DNA of 64,000 nucleotides from Adiantum capillus-veneris (lineage: Eukaryota; Streptophyta; Polypodiopsida; Polypodiales; Pteridaceae): contig CM043964.1 in the NCBI GenBank assembly GCA_014529385.2, positions 110,048,587-110,112,586 of the forward strand. Reading direction: 5' to 3'. Position numbers and translations under genes: made by a program. The stretch's first letter is position 1. Every line of letters starts with the position of its first letter. A model generated the notes under the pieces. It had not been told where the DNA came from, made no database searches, and saw nothing but the letters and a program-made list of their open reading frames with translations. Shown here one piece after another: positions 1 through 10,676 of the stretch.

Positions 1-515
1 ACCCTCCATTTTGGTAGTTCTATGTGAGGGCCATCTTAGTTCAATCACTCTAGAGTCTAGACCAAAGAGTGTAAGTGAGTTTTGGCCAAAGGGCAGTCCA
101 TTTGAGGACTTAATCCCTTCCACCTACTAAGCACCAGACGCATATTGTAACGGGTATTGTAATTATAATCAGATTATGGTAGTGGCTTGTTCATCTTAAC
201 ACCACCCCCCCCCCCCCAATTTTGTATCTTTCTAATCAATAAATCCCTCATTTTGTAGCAAGATTTTACAACAGATCACTGCATTTCCAAACAAAAAAAT
301 AAAGCAATCATGCTCCTTTTAACCCAAGGAAGAGGTTCAGAGTAGGCGGCTTCAAAAAAAAGTCATTGGGGCAGAGATACATTAAGGGCCCATTCTTACA
401 AAAAAAAACTCTTATTACATAAATGACTACACTTCCAAGTAATAATTAGCTCCTTCAGTCCATAAATTCTTCTGTATTGTATCAGGGAGCAAACAAGATT
501 CCCTACTCTGGCTAC
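1..515. other. Noncoding 3' flank of the KCS gene
   Basis: No convincing coding region. It lies downstream of the minus-strand KCS gene, so it should hold that gene's 3' UTR. A C homopolymer occupies about 204-217, and a second C run of 21 bases (534-554) sits just inside the last KCS reading frame. Homopolymers of this length are common sites of sequencing length errors. Confidence 0.5.
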
Positions 516-2004
516 TCAACATCCCTTCTCAAACCCCCCCCCCCCCCCCCCCCCAAAACAACTCACCTTAGGAGGTGGAACATCTAAATATTTGTGCATA
601 GATGCTATCAGAGAGGCAATGTGTGGTTGCATTTGAAGGTCCTCACACACGGGATACCGATGCACGCAATCAGACCATGGATTGTTATGCTCACAGTGAA
701 GGTCTTTCAACACCCTCAGCACCGCCGATGTGCACTTAACCCCGATCCGAGCCCTATTTGCCAAACTCTATCTCCTCTCTTTAACCTCTCCTTGGCTTCC
801 ATGTAAGCTAATGTGTACCACACTCCAGAGCAAGATGTGTTTCCGAACCTGTGCAATGCCATTGCCGATGGCTCTATATCGTAGGGGCTCAACTTCAGCC
901 CCTTCCCTACCCCTTCTATCACTGCCCGCCCGCCTGGGTGTATGCAAAAATGCTCAAATGCAAGCTTGAAGTTGGGCACAAATGGCTGCACTGCTTTCTT
1001 CTTCAGTACATTTTTCTGCACCATGTTCCACCCTGCTTTGCAAAGCTCAGTTAGTGGCAGAACCCTGGGGGCGAGCCTCTCGATGTTCGCTGTCAATGCG
1101 TCGCTTGCAATCTTGACTAACTGCGGGCTCAAACTAGCTCCACATATCCCTTCCTCATCTTCTCGCATCTCAACCACATGATGTGCATCATCATGCCGAG
1201 CCGTGTTAACTCTTACCACATGCATTACTTCCATCTTTGCTCTCTTCTTGTCTTCTCTCCTATTTGAAAGGACCACTGCATTCCCTGCGCTCCGGAAAAG
1301 GCAGTTGGTTACCATCATCGGCCTTTCCTTCCCAACATAGAGGGCCTGGATGACCTCCGAGCTTGCAATTAGGGCGTATCGAGCAGTATTCCGATGCACT
1401 TGTAACAAATCCGGGCCAATCCAAGAGAGATCAAGCTAGCACTGCAACCCATACCTGCCAAATGGAAGGTTTTGACATCTGATCTCATCTTGAAGTAGTT
1501 CACCAAGAGGGCTGACAAGGATGGGGTGGGGTTGAATAAGCCACAATTGACAACAAGAATATCGATTTTCCGGGGAGAGATGCCGGCCTTTTTAAGCACC
1601 ATATTTACAGCACCCACAACAATAATGTGGGCTTGGTTGTAAGAGTCTTCCATGGATAGGTAGTTACCTTTTGTAAGGTTAGCACGAGGCACATGTGCCT
1701 CTTCGCCGATGCCGGACTTGAGGAAGACTTTGCTTTGAAACAGTATATCCCTGTCTCTAATATTACCCAAGCCCTTGAGAAAATAGAACATGGTCTCCAA
1801 GCTTGTCTTGGTGTCGTCGGGGCACTTTGCACAGCTGTAGTCGATGACGTATACTGCAGGCTTGCGTCGAATTTTTATCAGAAATAAAAACAGTGCCATT
1901 GAGCATATTGTGAGCAGCAAGGTAAAGAGTGAGGAGCACTTGGAAGAATCAACAATGCATGTCCCCCATGATGAGATCAGGGATGGTGCTATGAGAGCCA
2001 CCAT
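516..2004 (-). pseudogene. KCS: 3-ketoacyl-CoA synthase (KCS/FAE1-like), two frameshifts
   Basis: KCS enzymes condense malonyl-CoA with a long-chain acyl-CoA in the ER membrane, the first step of very-long-chain fatty-acid elongation for waxes and suberin. The chosen start at 2004 gives an N-terminal hydrophobic segment (SLFTLLLTICSMALFLFLI), then VYVIDYSC, NPTPSLSA and the catalytic cysteine in AGMGCSAS. After a one-base loss near 1410-1413 the frame continues with DLLQVHRNT, the catalytic histidine motif HFCIHPGGRAVIE and the asparagine motif HRFGNTS. A second one-base loss near 737-740 moves the end (GSG, then VKCTSAVLRVLKD and NPWSDCVHRYPV) into a third frame that stops at 516. Total length (about 495 residues) and all catalytic residues match the family. 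It is either a young pseudogene or an intact gene with two sequencing errors; both breaks are single-base and the rest shows no decay. A GA microsatellite lies directly before the ATG. Confidence 0.9.
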
Positions 2005-2006
2005 TG

Positions 2007-2007
<1 letters not shown>

Positions 2008-2066
<59 letters not shown>

Positions 2067-2078
2067 TCTCTCTCACTA
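2008..2078. repeat. CT/AC compound microsatellite in KCS 5' UTR
   Basis: About 21 CT units are followed by about 8 AC units and more CT. On the minus strand this is a GA tract ending four bases before the KCS start codon. Similar tracts follow at 2289-2340 and 2633-2659, so the whole KCS upstream region is microsatellite-rich. GA/CT tracts near plant start sites can bind GAGA-binding (BBR/BPC) factors; that role here is inference. Confidence 0.9.
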
Positions 2079-2220
2079 ATTCCCGCGAGAAAGGGCTCTG
2101 TTTACTTTCAATGGAGAAGCTTTGCACTCCCAAGCGTTTTGGAGGATTAAATATTTTGGACTTTTGCCCCATCATCTTGCGACGTACACAGACCCTCACT
2201 TGATCGTACCAGAAACTCAA

Positions 2221-2628
2221 AAAACATCACACCAAGCCCTTCACCAGGCTCAAAACTAGCCCATCTGGCATCCATGCTATGCGGAGTACTCTCTCTCTCT
2301 CTCTCTCTCACTCTCTCACTCTCACACACACACACACACGGGGAAAGGACGTCGTACACGCAACAATCAAACAGACCCACGAGTGAGAGAACACTACGTA
2401 TGCTCCCTAGACTGCATCACAGCAATGAGCAATCCGACCATCACTCTCTCTCTCACACACACAACAGGCCACACGCGTCCATCACTTACATACAAGGACA
2501 GGAGGCCTGCAAATAACACTGCAGGAAGCGGCACTTTTACCATCCCCAAGAGCTCACGCTGCAATGCGGCTGCATGCATTAAGGGTCAACTTTCAAGCTC
2601 AAACACTCTGTCTCTCTCTTAGATGACA

Positions 2629-2662
<34 letters not shown>

Positions 2663-3540
2663 GTCGCCTCTAGGCAAGAGGAGGGGTCTTAGACCGTTAG
2701 ATACAGATATGGCGATCTTCATTATTGACTGTCTTTAAAAGGGCGAAATGAGAAGGGTAGTATAAGGCGAGTCTTGGAGGAAAGTTACAATAAAGTGGGT
2801 CGTTCTGCATTCCAACTTTTGGATCGAGCCCATCCGAGCCTCTTTGCTTCGTTAGCGTAGTGGGCAAATTTAAATCCCTGGCCTGTCGTTAGCCCACGTG
2901 GCTCTTTTTTTCAAAAAACTAGTCTTGCTTGGTGGGCCTTTGTCGTACATAATCTGACGGATTTGGAGCGCAGCTGGTTACTTGGTTAGTTGGTTGTGAC
3001 TGTTGTCGCCTTGGGTTTTATTGTGGTGACACGAGAAAATGAGTAGAACCTATTGATAGGCACCAATAATAGCTCAACTTGGGACTTGATGAGCATTGGG
3101 ATGAAGCAAGTTGTGTCCCATCGTGCTCCATATACGACAAAGAGCTACTAAAGAGGGTAATTGAATTGAGCAAAAGAGTTGCAACTTAACCTACCTTGGT
3201 AGTTATTTGCCTATTGCACCATTCAACCTAGTAATATCTACCATTTAGTTTCTAAATCATGGAACCATCGTTGAGATACCCATCTTATTCTCAATCAAGC
3301 ATAGTCAATCAATAGACTATAAAACATGAACTACACTACCAACCTGATAATCGTGTATGAATGTCATCCGATTGTGCAAGCCGGCGAACAATGTTTGAGT
3401 CAAGCTACAAAAAAGCAATGTGAATAGTTAAACATATCGTCTTGCAATGAAACATCACAGATTGAAACTGCAAAGTATATAGTGCACGTCATGCAGAGGT
3501 GCCATACAAAAGTATGGTGGAGAGCAGGCACTGTGGTCTC
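2221..3540. other. Noncoding region upstream of KCS
   Basis: No supported gene. It contains CT/AC microsatellites at 2289-2340 and 2633-2659 and otherwise unique-looking sequence. The KCS promoter should lie at its left end. Confidence 0.5.
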
Positions 3541-3815
3541 TCCAAAAATTATAAGAAACGGAAGCCGTGCCCTGCCCTGTAGAGTTTATGAGTTGCGCCA
3601 AGCAAACGCATAGTCATGGGGTGCTGGATACAGATAACGAACCTTGTAGTGTTGTCGAGTTGAAGTCGCGCTTGTGCAATTGAAACGTCCACGGTTGTGA
3701 ATATATGTCCTCTCTGTCAGACACAAAACACACGTAAAGACAAATAGAAAAGATGCAGGATATAGATTAAACTTAAAGAGAAGCAGAGCTAACTTTATGT
3801 TCTACATCATAGATG
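3541..3815. repeat. Diverged direct repeat, copy 1
   Basis: About 275 bp that reappears at 4905-5180 in the same orientation with many substitutions. Shared stretches include CCAAGCAAACGCATA, TGCAATTGAAACGTCCAC, CTCTCTGTCAGACACAAAAC and ATAGATTAAACTTAAAGAG. The copies are about 1.36 kb apart and bracket the unassigned ORF at 4205-4885. Confidence 0.85.
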
Positions 3816-4204
3816 TATTGGACTCCTACGTAGTGCGAGAAGTGCTCTCGCTTTGCATGCTAAAACCAATGAGCCAGAGCTTCGTGGCCCAGTCCCTTGT
3901 TGGGCATATCCCGCAATCAATGCATTTCAAGAGAGTACATTTCAAACATACATGTCAACCAAGGTAGTGCCATATGCCTTCTAGGGGATTTGACATACGG
4001 CCAAAGCATTGCGAAGATTAATGAGGCCTTTCCCTCGAGCCCCCAACTAGAAATCTCCTTGTGCTTAATTTTCCATGTATGTGTATTATTGTGGTAGAAG
4101 GTGACCTCCTCGTACTGTGGGACTAGCAGTGTGCTTGGCTAGCTTTTGGCTGGAGAACAAATACAACCTTCAAGAGAACGGCAGCGTTTCCTTCAGCAGG
4201 TCTC

Positions 4205-4885
4205 CTATGAAAAATTCGCAGTGGTGATGGAGCAAGGGGACATCATCATGTATGCCTCCACACAGGTTCCTTGTCTTACAAGGTGGTGGGCTTCTCCTCC
4301 ATAGAGGAGAACAACATGACAGTCGCCTTTGTCCACTTCCCTTCTCGCTGCATGGGCATCACCTTGACATACAACAGTGAAGGGGGAGTTGTGATCTTTC
4401 AATAGAAGCACAGCAGAAGAACCCCTGAATGCTAAAACTCCTTCAACATTTCTGTAGGATCCAACGACAACAACATTGACATTTTCTTCAAGCTCAATTA
4501 GAATAGGAACTTCTACCGTCTGCATTACCAACAGTCTCATAGCATCAACAAAAAAATGTCGTGAACAGGCTTGCGAAGGCAATGAGTTTTGGTGATTCGA
4601 CTTCTGATTAGGCCAACTGATCATCGATTTGAATCTGGTATCTTTTGTTTCAGTAGCACTAGAACAGACCTCTGCCATGGGTTGCCCGCACAAAATATAT
4701 GATCTTTGAGAGGGCTTATCACGTCGGCAAGCATCCGAAGTACCTTCTAGCTTGATGGTCTGCGAAATATAAGCAGGGTTGGAAATTAGGTCTCCGGTAC
4801 TCTTTTCTGGTTTTGCCCTGCTTGGTGCTGCATGGGCAAACTGCGTGGAAAAGAATTGGTGTGAATCTTGATCAGAGTTAGGCAT
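4205..4885 (-). CDS. Unassigned ORF, 226 residues
   Basis: An uninterrupted frame from ATG to stop. The first ~110 residues look disordered and polar. The second half is richer in hydrophobic strands (VEVPILIELEENVNVVVVG, VLAFRGSSAVLLLKDH, CHVVLLYGGEAHHLV). I do not recognise it. The second half loosely resembles the order of elements in a PPC/DUF296 (AHL) domain, but not well enough to name it. The opposite strand also has short open stretches. It lies between the two copies of a diverged direct repeat, so it may belong to a duplicated or mobile segment. Chance is a fair alternative. Confidence 0.25.
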   Translation of the reverse strand: MPNSDQDSHQFFSTQFAHAAPSRAKPEKSTGDLISNPAYISQTIKLEGTSDACRRDKPSQRSYILCGQPMAEVCSSATETKDTRFKSMISWPNQKSNHQNSLPSQACSRHFFVDAMRLLVMQTVEVPILIELEENVNVVVVGSYRNVEGVLAFRGSSAVLLLKDHNSPFTVVCQGDAHAARREVDKGDCHVVLLYGGEAHHLVRQGTCVEAYMMMSPCSITTANFS

Positions 4886-4904
4886 GGGACCTGCTGCATA
4901 TCAT

Positions 4905-5180
4905 TTCCAAATATTATAAGAGACAGAAGCCATGCCCTACCCCGTAGCATTTATGTGTTGCACCAAGCAAACGCATAGGCATGGGGAATTGGATGTAAAT
5001 AATGTACCTTGCAATGTTGTCAAGCTAGAGTCGTAAAGCTTGTGCAATTGAAACGTCCACTGATGTGAATATATATCCTCTCTGTCAGACACAAAACACA
5101 CGTTGATACAAATATGAATGATATGGGAGATAGATTAAACTTAAAGAGGCATGGATAACTTTACGTTGTATGTTATAGAC
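4905..5180. repeat. Diverged direct repeat, copy 2
   Basis: Counterpart of 3541-3815, same orientation, with matching order of all shared blocks. Divergence suggests an old segmental duplication. Confidence 0.85.
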
Positions 5181-5340
5181 GGTCTAGAGTTTACTCTAGA
5201 TCACAATAGTGCCGATCAACATTGTGGTGGTGCCGAGGAGACAATGACCTATATCTCCACAATATATTATGAGCAATCATTCAATAAGGGCTTTGAGGTC
5301 ATCCTTTGTATGTTTATTCAGAAGCACTTTTACCTATAGC

Positions 5341-5488
5341 TGCACATGCGTGATTGTCTTGCTACTTTTCTTACTAGAGAAGTATAAAGTTGCTGCAATC
5401 TAGCTGCTTCAATATGCACATGCGTGATTGTCTTGCTACTTTTCTTACTAGAGAAGTATAAAGTTGCTGCAATCTAGCTGCTTCAATA
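5341..5488. repeat. Perfect 74-bp tandem duplication
   Basis: Two adjacent copies (5341-5414 and 5415-5488) are identical by eye, starting TGCACATGCGTGATTGTCTT and ending GCTGCTTCAATA. Perfect identity next to diverged older repeats suggests a recent duplication or a collapse/expansion error in assembly. Confidence 0.9.
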
Positions 5489-5781
5489 GCTGGATTTATC
5501 ACAGTTATTGATGAAGCTTGCTAAGCTCACGTAATTAGAGCTTACTCTGTGTAATTAGTATTCTGCTGGTAGATTTTGATGAAGCCGACGATGCTGATCG
5601 GTTGCAAGTGAGCCGCTTCATGAGCTGTCGTCGGTAAAGAGAGAGCCTCTCTCGCTCTAGGTGCTCATGACGGCATATATGGTTGACTTATTTCTAATGA
5701 GAACTTTTGAGATAATATACAGACGTGAGTCTGCAGCTACTACAACATCAAATAAGCAATGATTCCAGTTCATTTTTGCAT

Positions 5782-5818
<37 letters not shown>

Positions 5819-7159
5819 AGCTCATCTGCACTGGTCAGCAAACCACATTGCTGCTCCTCTGAGTGTAAAGAGTGTTTACATCCCAATGTCGTGATGCAAT
5901 GAGCTATTGAAAACTTGCCCACAAACCAAACTGTGAGCTTATCTGCACTAGTTAACAAACCACGGAGTTTCTCCTCTAAGTGGCAACACAAAGCCTAGGG
6001 CACATATTTAGTCCAGGATCCGCAATCCGCATTACAGGCTCAAAACTTTTTGACACGCACATCCAAGTCTCTGCAGTCCTCACCAGTACTGATGCAAATT
6101 AGATTATCGGGGACAACATGGCAGCACAATTGAACCAAGCTTCGGTCTGGACTGAAGCTTGGATATGGCTCCCATTCAACATAAACATGTCGTTATCAAT
6201 ACACAGTGATGATGTGAAGTTGCTGTGGTGATGTTGTGTGGGTTGAAGTTGCCTTCACAAGGGAATGTGATTTGCAAGCCTTCCAGTTGCACAAGGAATG
6301 TGAGTTGCAAGCCTTCCAGCTGCAGGTCCTGTAATCAAATACTTCCAGGTAAGCTTTGATAAAGCGAGTCGTGACAACGAGGTAGTAGACGCCAGATGAG
6401 GAATCCACCAGCATTGTCGTCTCTCGCTCATGCCAATAGTCTCTGGGAGTGAGATCGCTGATCGAAGATGGGCATCGGACATACTTGGTGGCCTTGGTGA
6501 GAGGGTGAACACCACAAAAGAGCGTGTGTCTCTAGAGTAGTGGACCATAAGGCCTCTGGTGCTTCCCAAGCATTGCTATCTGCGCTACAGAAGCACCACG
6601 TCGAGGAAGGCCGCTCCACTTCCATTGAATACTACTCCTCCTATTGACGTTGTTGACCCACCATTTTGGTTCATGGCGCAGGAGCATCAGGACCCAGGTC
6701 TCATGACTTGCACACGGTATGAAGCGTTAGAACCCTCGGGAGCACGTCCTCCAGCAAGCGCTCCACTGCACCCGCTGATCGTCCACTGCCATCTGCTCAT
6801 CATGATGAGCCCCCCCCCTCCTGATCTGACTACGACAGAAGGGTCATACTTGCTCTCGTCTCCTCGTACGGCATAGATGGAGGAGCCAAAGCCAGACCTT
6901 TCGCAGTTCTTGGCTGCTTTTTGTAGGCGACGCGCTGCTGCTTTTCAACATAAAAACGCTAGCCGCAATCGAGGGTTAACATTGAGCCAAGTGTCTTAAC
7001 GGCTCGGCTTCCTGCAGGAAAAGCACCTTAGGCTCACCAAGTAAAAAACCAGCGTTGAAAAGCTCTAAAAAAAAACTACGCCGTCAAACAAGTCCGCACT
7101 TTCTTAATCGTCGTAGGGAGATCGCACTCATCATGGCAGGCAACGCTCACGACTTTCAG
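5489..7159. other. Region without a recognised gene
   Basis: It contains a GA microsatellite (about 5781-5818). An imperfect repeat of about 118-bp spacing follows (near 5818 and 5936), built around CATCTGCACTGGTCAGCAAACCAC. Two adjacent diverged ~45-bp copies built on TTGCAAGCCTTCCAG lie at 6262-6330. Several short frames at 6200-6880 overlap on both strands and show no recognisable domain; I treat them as chance. Confidence 0.45.
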
Positions 7160-7814
7160 AATTGTTAACCTCCCTCTCTCTGTTCGGAATGTCATCAGTT
7201 TTCACAGATGCTTCGCATCTTGCCTCTCTCCATATGCAATCACCTAGGCATGCATCTTGAAGACATGTGGCTCTACGCAAGAAAAGTCACTATTACATTT
7301 TTAGTTGGAGGCTCTTCAAAAAAGATGTCCTGCTTGGCACTGTCTAGGTAGACCTTCAAAATTGTCAAGCTCCCTCTATTCGGAATGTCATCTGCGAAGC
7401 GAGGACCTGTCTCCAGATGCAATCACCTAGGCATGCATCTTGAAGGCATGTGGCTCTACGCATGAAAATTCACTATTACATTGTTAGTCAAAGATTGTTG
7501 AAAACAGATGTCGTGCTTGGCAGTGTCTTGGTTGATATGTATGCCAAATGTGGTGCACTTGAGAAAGCACAAAAAGTGCTTGAGGCAGAAAACACTATGT
7601 TGTTTTTAGCAGATGCAAAGAAAGTATATCTCTCCAAATTCAATCAAGGCATGTGGCTCTACGCAAGTGCTCGAGGAGCTTCGTGTCCTGAGTGTGGACT
7701 CTTACAATGCGCTGATTGGATGATTTGCTTCACAAGGGCAGCACCAGCAAGCTCTATTCTATTTTTAGCACATGCGAAGCGAGGGTCTCTCTCCAGATGC
7801 AATCACGTACCCAT
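7160..7814 (+). pseudogene. Degenerate PPR repeats, left fragment
   Basis: PPR proteins are organelle RNA-binding proteins built of ~35-residue helical repeats. Here one good helix pair is readable at about 7466-7590 (HYYIVSQRLLKTDVVLGSV, then VDMYAKCGALEKAQKVLE). The rest is frame-shifted: a DNA stretch that should read as Ser-Pro-Asp-Ala-Ile-Thr-Tyr-Ala is in the wrong frame at 7795. The repeats continue on the far side of the retrotransposon (25731 on), so this is the left part of one array. No start codon context, DYW/E domain or terminator is visible. Confidence 0.75.
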
Positions 7815-9225
7815 ACAGTTGAGGACCGGATTTACATGGAACCGGTCCCCCCTCCAAAAGGCTTTGTATTATGGTTTCTCCCATCAAGAGAGACATTTTA
7901 CAATACAATTCTTTGTGTTCCTTCAATACTAGCTAGTGCAATGAAGATGGAAGCTTCAAGCACTAATCAAAACACTTATAAAACACGACATCAATTCCCT
8001 CACGGTCTCATACCCAAGACCTCACACACCTTCAAAGATGGTGAGAGCTAGCAGGGTATGAGAGAAGGTTGAGAAGAAGAAGGAGTAGTCTTACGAGAAA
8101 GATGTATATCTCCTCACATAATCACTCATATTAGCATAGCTTAGCTTAGTAATTAACATGGTAGAGGAGATGAGCATGCATTGAAGCTTGGCTCTTGGTT
8201 GGATTTGCATCACAAAGCCAAGAGTTGTTGGTGTAGGCCTCCCTTCTCACAAGCTTGGAGTAGGAGATAAGCTTTCCATTAAAGCTTGAGAAGGAGAGAG
8301 AGAGTCTTCTTGCTCCACACATTGATTGTGTGAGTGTGTGTGTCAATAATGCCTTGCAAAAATCAGCCCCCTCTCTCTCTCTTGGTCGACCCCCCTTGCT
8401 AATTACTCATGCTAGCATCCTATTGGACCTCCCCACGCTTAGCCAATGACAATTAAGCAGGATAAGTGATAGCCTTCTGACATGTGTCCCCCTTTCCCCT
8501 TTTGTGAGAGCTTTAGGTAATTTACTAATTCAACTAAACTCTCATTGGACCCCTTTGCCTCCTGGCCAATAGGAATCAGGCAAGCCATTGGGTTGTTGAA
8601 TGCTCATTGGTCCCCTTGGGAGACTGTCCAATAGTCTTCTAGAGAGCTTAATTCTTATTGGTTCTTTTATTAAGTGTTTTTAAATTAATTAAACTAGATT
8701 TACTCTAGCCTAATTCTCATTGGTCCACCTCCAAGGCCATCCAATAGGATTTGAGTACACCTTGTGGGCATCTGGGCTAGGGAGCTGACATGTGTCCCTC
8801 TTTCCCCTTGTGTACAAAGGGAGCTTGTGTGTGTGTGTGTGTGTGAGTTTCTCTCTCATCCCCTACTTCTTGGGCTCTCCCCCTCCTTTGTAGAGCTTGA
8901 CAAAGACTTTTGGGACACACACAAAGCATCCAATTTTCCCTAAAGTTGACCTTTGGACACAACCTTTGATTTTGGAACCTTAGCATTTTGGAAGTCTTAA
9001 TGGGCTGAACCTTAAGGTCTTTTAAGCCCATTGTTGCACATAGCTCTTTTGAGGACGCCCCCCCCCTTTGGATTCCTATTTTCCCTCCTTTGGATCCCTA
9101 CTGTGGCCGATCAGCTAACTTAACCAATATTCTAGCTTTTTCTCCCTTGGCACTTTCCCATATTAAATGATCAGTTTAACATGAGAAAATCATTTAGGAG
9201 AATTAGATATTGATTATTTATGACA
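7815..9225 (-). repeat. 3' LTR of the chromovirus-type element, truncated
   Basis: Matches 24327-25730 along its length, with scattered substitutions and small indels. Its element-proximal end (9225) is the expected TG of a minus-strand LTR (TGTCATAAATAATC). The outer end starts abruptly at ACAGTTGAGG and lacks the ~190 bp present in the other LTR. Confidence 0.9.
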
Positions 9226-9239
9226 TTACCTCTCTCTTG
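9226..9239 (-). other. Polypurine tract of the chromovirus-type element
   Basis: On the minus strand AAGAGAGAGGTAA lies directly before the TG of the 3' LTR, the place where plus-strand DNA synthesis is primed. The sequence from 9240 to 9560 is 3' untranslated element sequence with no feature that I see. Confidence 0.75.
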
Positions 9240-9560
9240 AAATCATAGTTGTCCTCGACTATGGTGTAGAGAAGATAAATCATATTCATGAGTCCTTTCC
9301 TATGTTACCCTACGACATCATTCCACAATGGATGACTAGTCCATTTGGCACTTGAGAGCCTGAGGCTGCCGCAAGCATGTCTGCACATTAGTCCTATCAT
9401 CTTCCATAGTAGAGTGACAAGCTCTACTTGGTGTTCGGGAGACGTCGTCTCCGCAAACTTGATCTAAGCATGCATACTACTTCATTTTTGTGCACAATAA
9501 AGAAAAAGAGAGTCTTATAAGACAAAAACTTTGTTCATTTTTAAACATTTGTACATTTGC

Positions 9561-10092
9561 TTACTCTAGGGAAGCATTGTAAGCATTGACAAGGTTTAGG
9601 CTACCCTTTAATTGTATGCCTTGCATCCATCTAGCATCTTCAAAAGGATAATTTTTAAACTTAATAAGATATCGTCGGATAGTCTTACCGCCTCTTAGTA
9701 CCTTGTCTTCATGTTGGAGAATGGACTCGGGTTGCAGCACCTCTTCTTGGTCCTCGATCTCCGGTGGGTCTTCAATAGTTGTTTCTTGAGGTGGCTCTCG
9801 TTTGTAAGGCTTTAGTAGGCTCACATAGAAAGCATTGTGTATGAGCCAGTGATTGGGCAACTTGAGTTGATAGGCCATCCCATTGATTGGCCCAAGAATT
9901 TGGAAGGGACCATAGTACCTTTTTGCTAGTTTTGTCCCGTAGGATTCTTGCCCGTTGTGTGCCTTAGTTGAGACTTGGGAAATTTGAGTAAGACCCAATC
10001 ATTTTCTTTAAAGGCTTGGCTCTTCTGTGCTTGTCAGCAGAGCAGCCTTTTGCCTTTGCTGTGAGATAGAGATAGCATCCTTAATCTTTTGG
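9561..10092 (-). pseudogene. Integrase C-terminal part with chromodomain-like tail
   Basis: The open frame 9561-9998 reads KLAKRYYGPFQILGPINGMA, HNAFYVSLLKPYK and ends in a chromodomain-like stretch (QPESILQHED, YLIKFKNYPFEDARWMQ), which in chromoviruses directs integration to marked chromatin. Upstream to 10092 the same gene continues in other frames (FQKIKDAIS, then DKHRRAKPLKENDWVLLKFP) after small frameshifts. The first half of the integrase is 9.3 kb away at 19386, beyond the inserted DNA transposon. Confidence 0.9.
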
Positions 10093-10100
10093 AAAGCATT

Positions 10101-10116
10101 AGGAAAAATATGAACC
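10101..10116 (+). repeat. Left terminal inverted repeat
   Basis: AGGAAAAATATGAACC, partner of 19370-19385. The preceding 8 bases (10093-10100) are the candidate left target duplication AAAGCATT. Confidence 0.7.
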
Positions 10117-10378
10117 CTCTAGGGGCCCTTTGGGATTAAGGTTAATTAGAGGCTAGCCAATGAGAAGAGGGTGGTGGACACACTCTATGCCCTCAAAAAT
10201 GTAGGGGGACAAAGTAGTCTTACACTTCTTAAATGGGCTCTTACGTAGTGAGAGGGGGGGGGGGGAGCTATCCAGAGCTCCCCCAAAAGTAGTTCTTAGG
10301 CAAAAAGTGATTTTCTCTCTCTAGAACCCCTTTTTCAACCTCTCCTTGGTTGCAACCATCACACTCATCCTCTAATCC

Positions 10379-10380
<2 letters not shown>

Positions 10381-10446
<66 letters not shown>
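10381..10446. repeat. CT microsatellite
   Basis: About 33 CT units upstream of the first plus-strand transposon gene. It probably lies in that gene's 5' UTR or promoter, since the reading frames through it are low-complexity Ser-Leu repeats. Confidence 0.95.
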
Positions 10447-10449
<3 letters not shown>

Positions 10450-10676
10450 CCATCTCCATTACTGCAGCAAGAAAGCTCCTCTCTCCTCCCCTACCACCTT
10501 CCATTGCCACACCAAGCAAGGGTTATCCACCTTCTCCTCCCATTGCCACAAGGGTTAACCACCTTCTCATATCACTTTATCCCACCTACATTGTAGCAAC
10601 AAGCAAGGTCCTTCTCCTCCTTCTAGTTTTCTTTGCTCAACCATGGCCAACTCTACTTCGCAAAGGCGGCCAAAGG

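Noticed and set aside
2845-2885. tRNA-like A box (TTAGCGTAGTGGGC) and weak B box
   Set aside because: The boxes are only about 10 bases apart and no cloverleaf can be drawn; chance or a remote SINE scrap.
4200-4420. Plus-strand stretch resembling part of an aldehyde oxidase or xanthine dehydrogenase (DIIMYASTQVP)
   Set aside because: The similarity is about ten residues, the frame closes at once, and no neighbouring motif of the family is found.
6196-6876. Overlapping 60-105 codon frames on both strands
   Set aside because: No domain, no consistent frame and no splice support; treated as chance.
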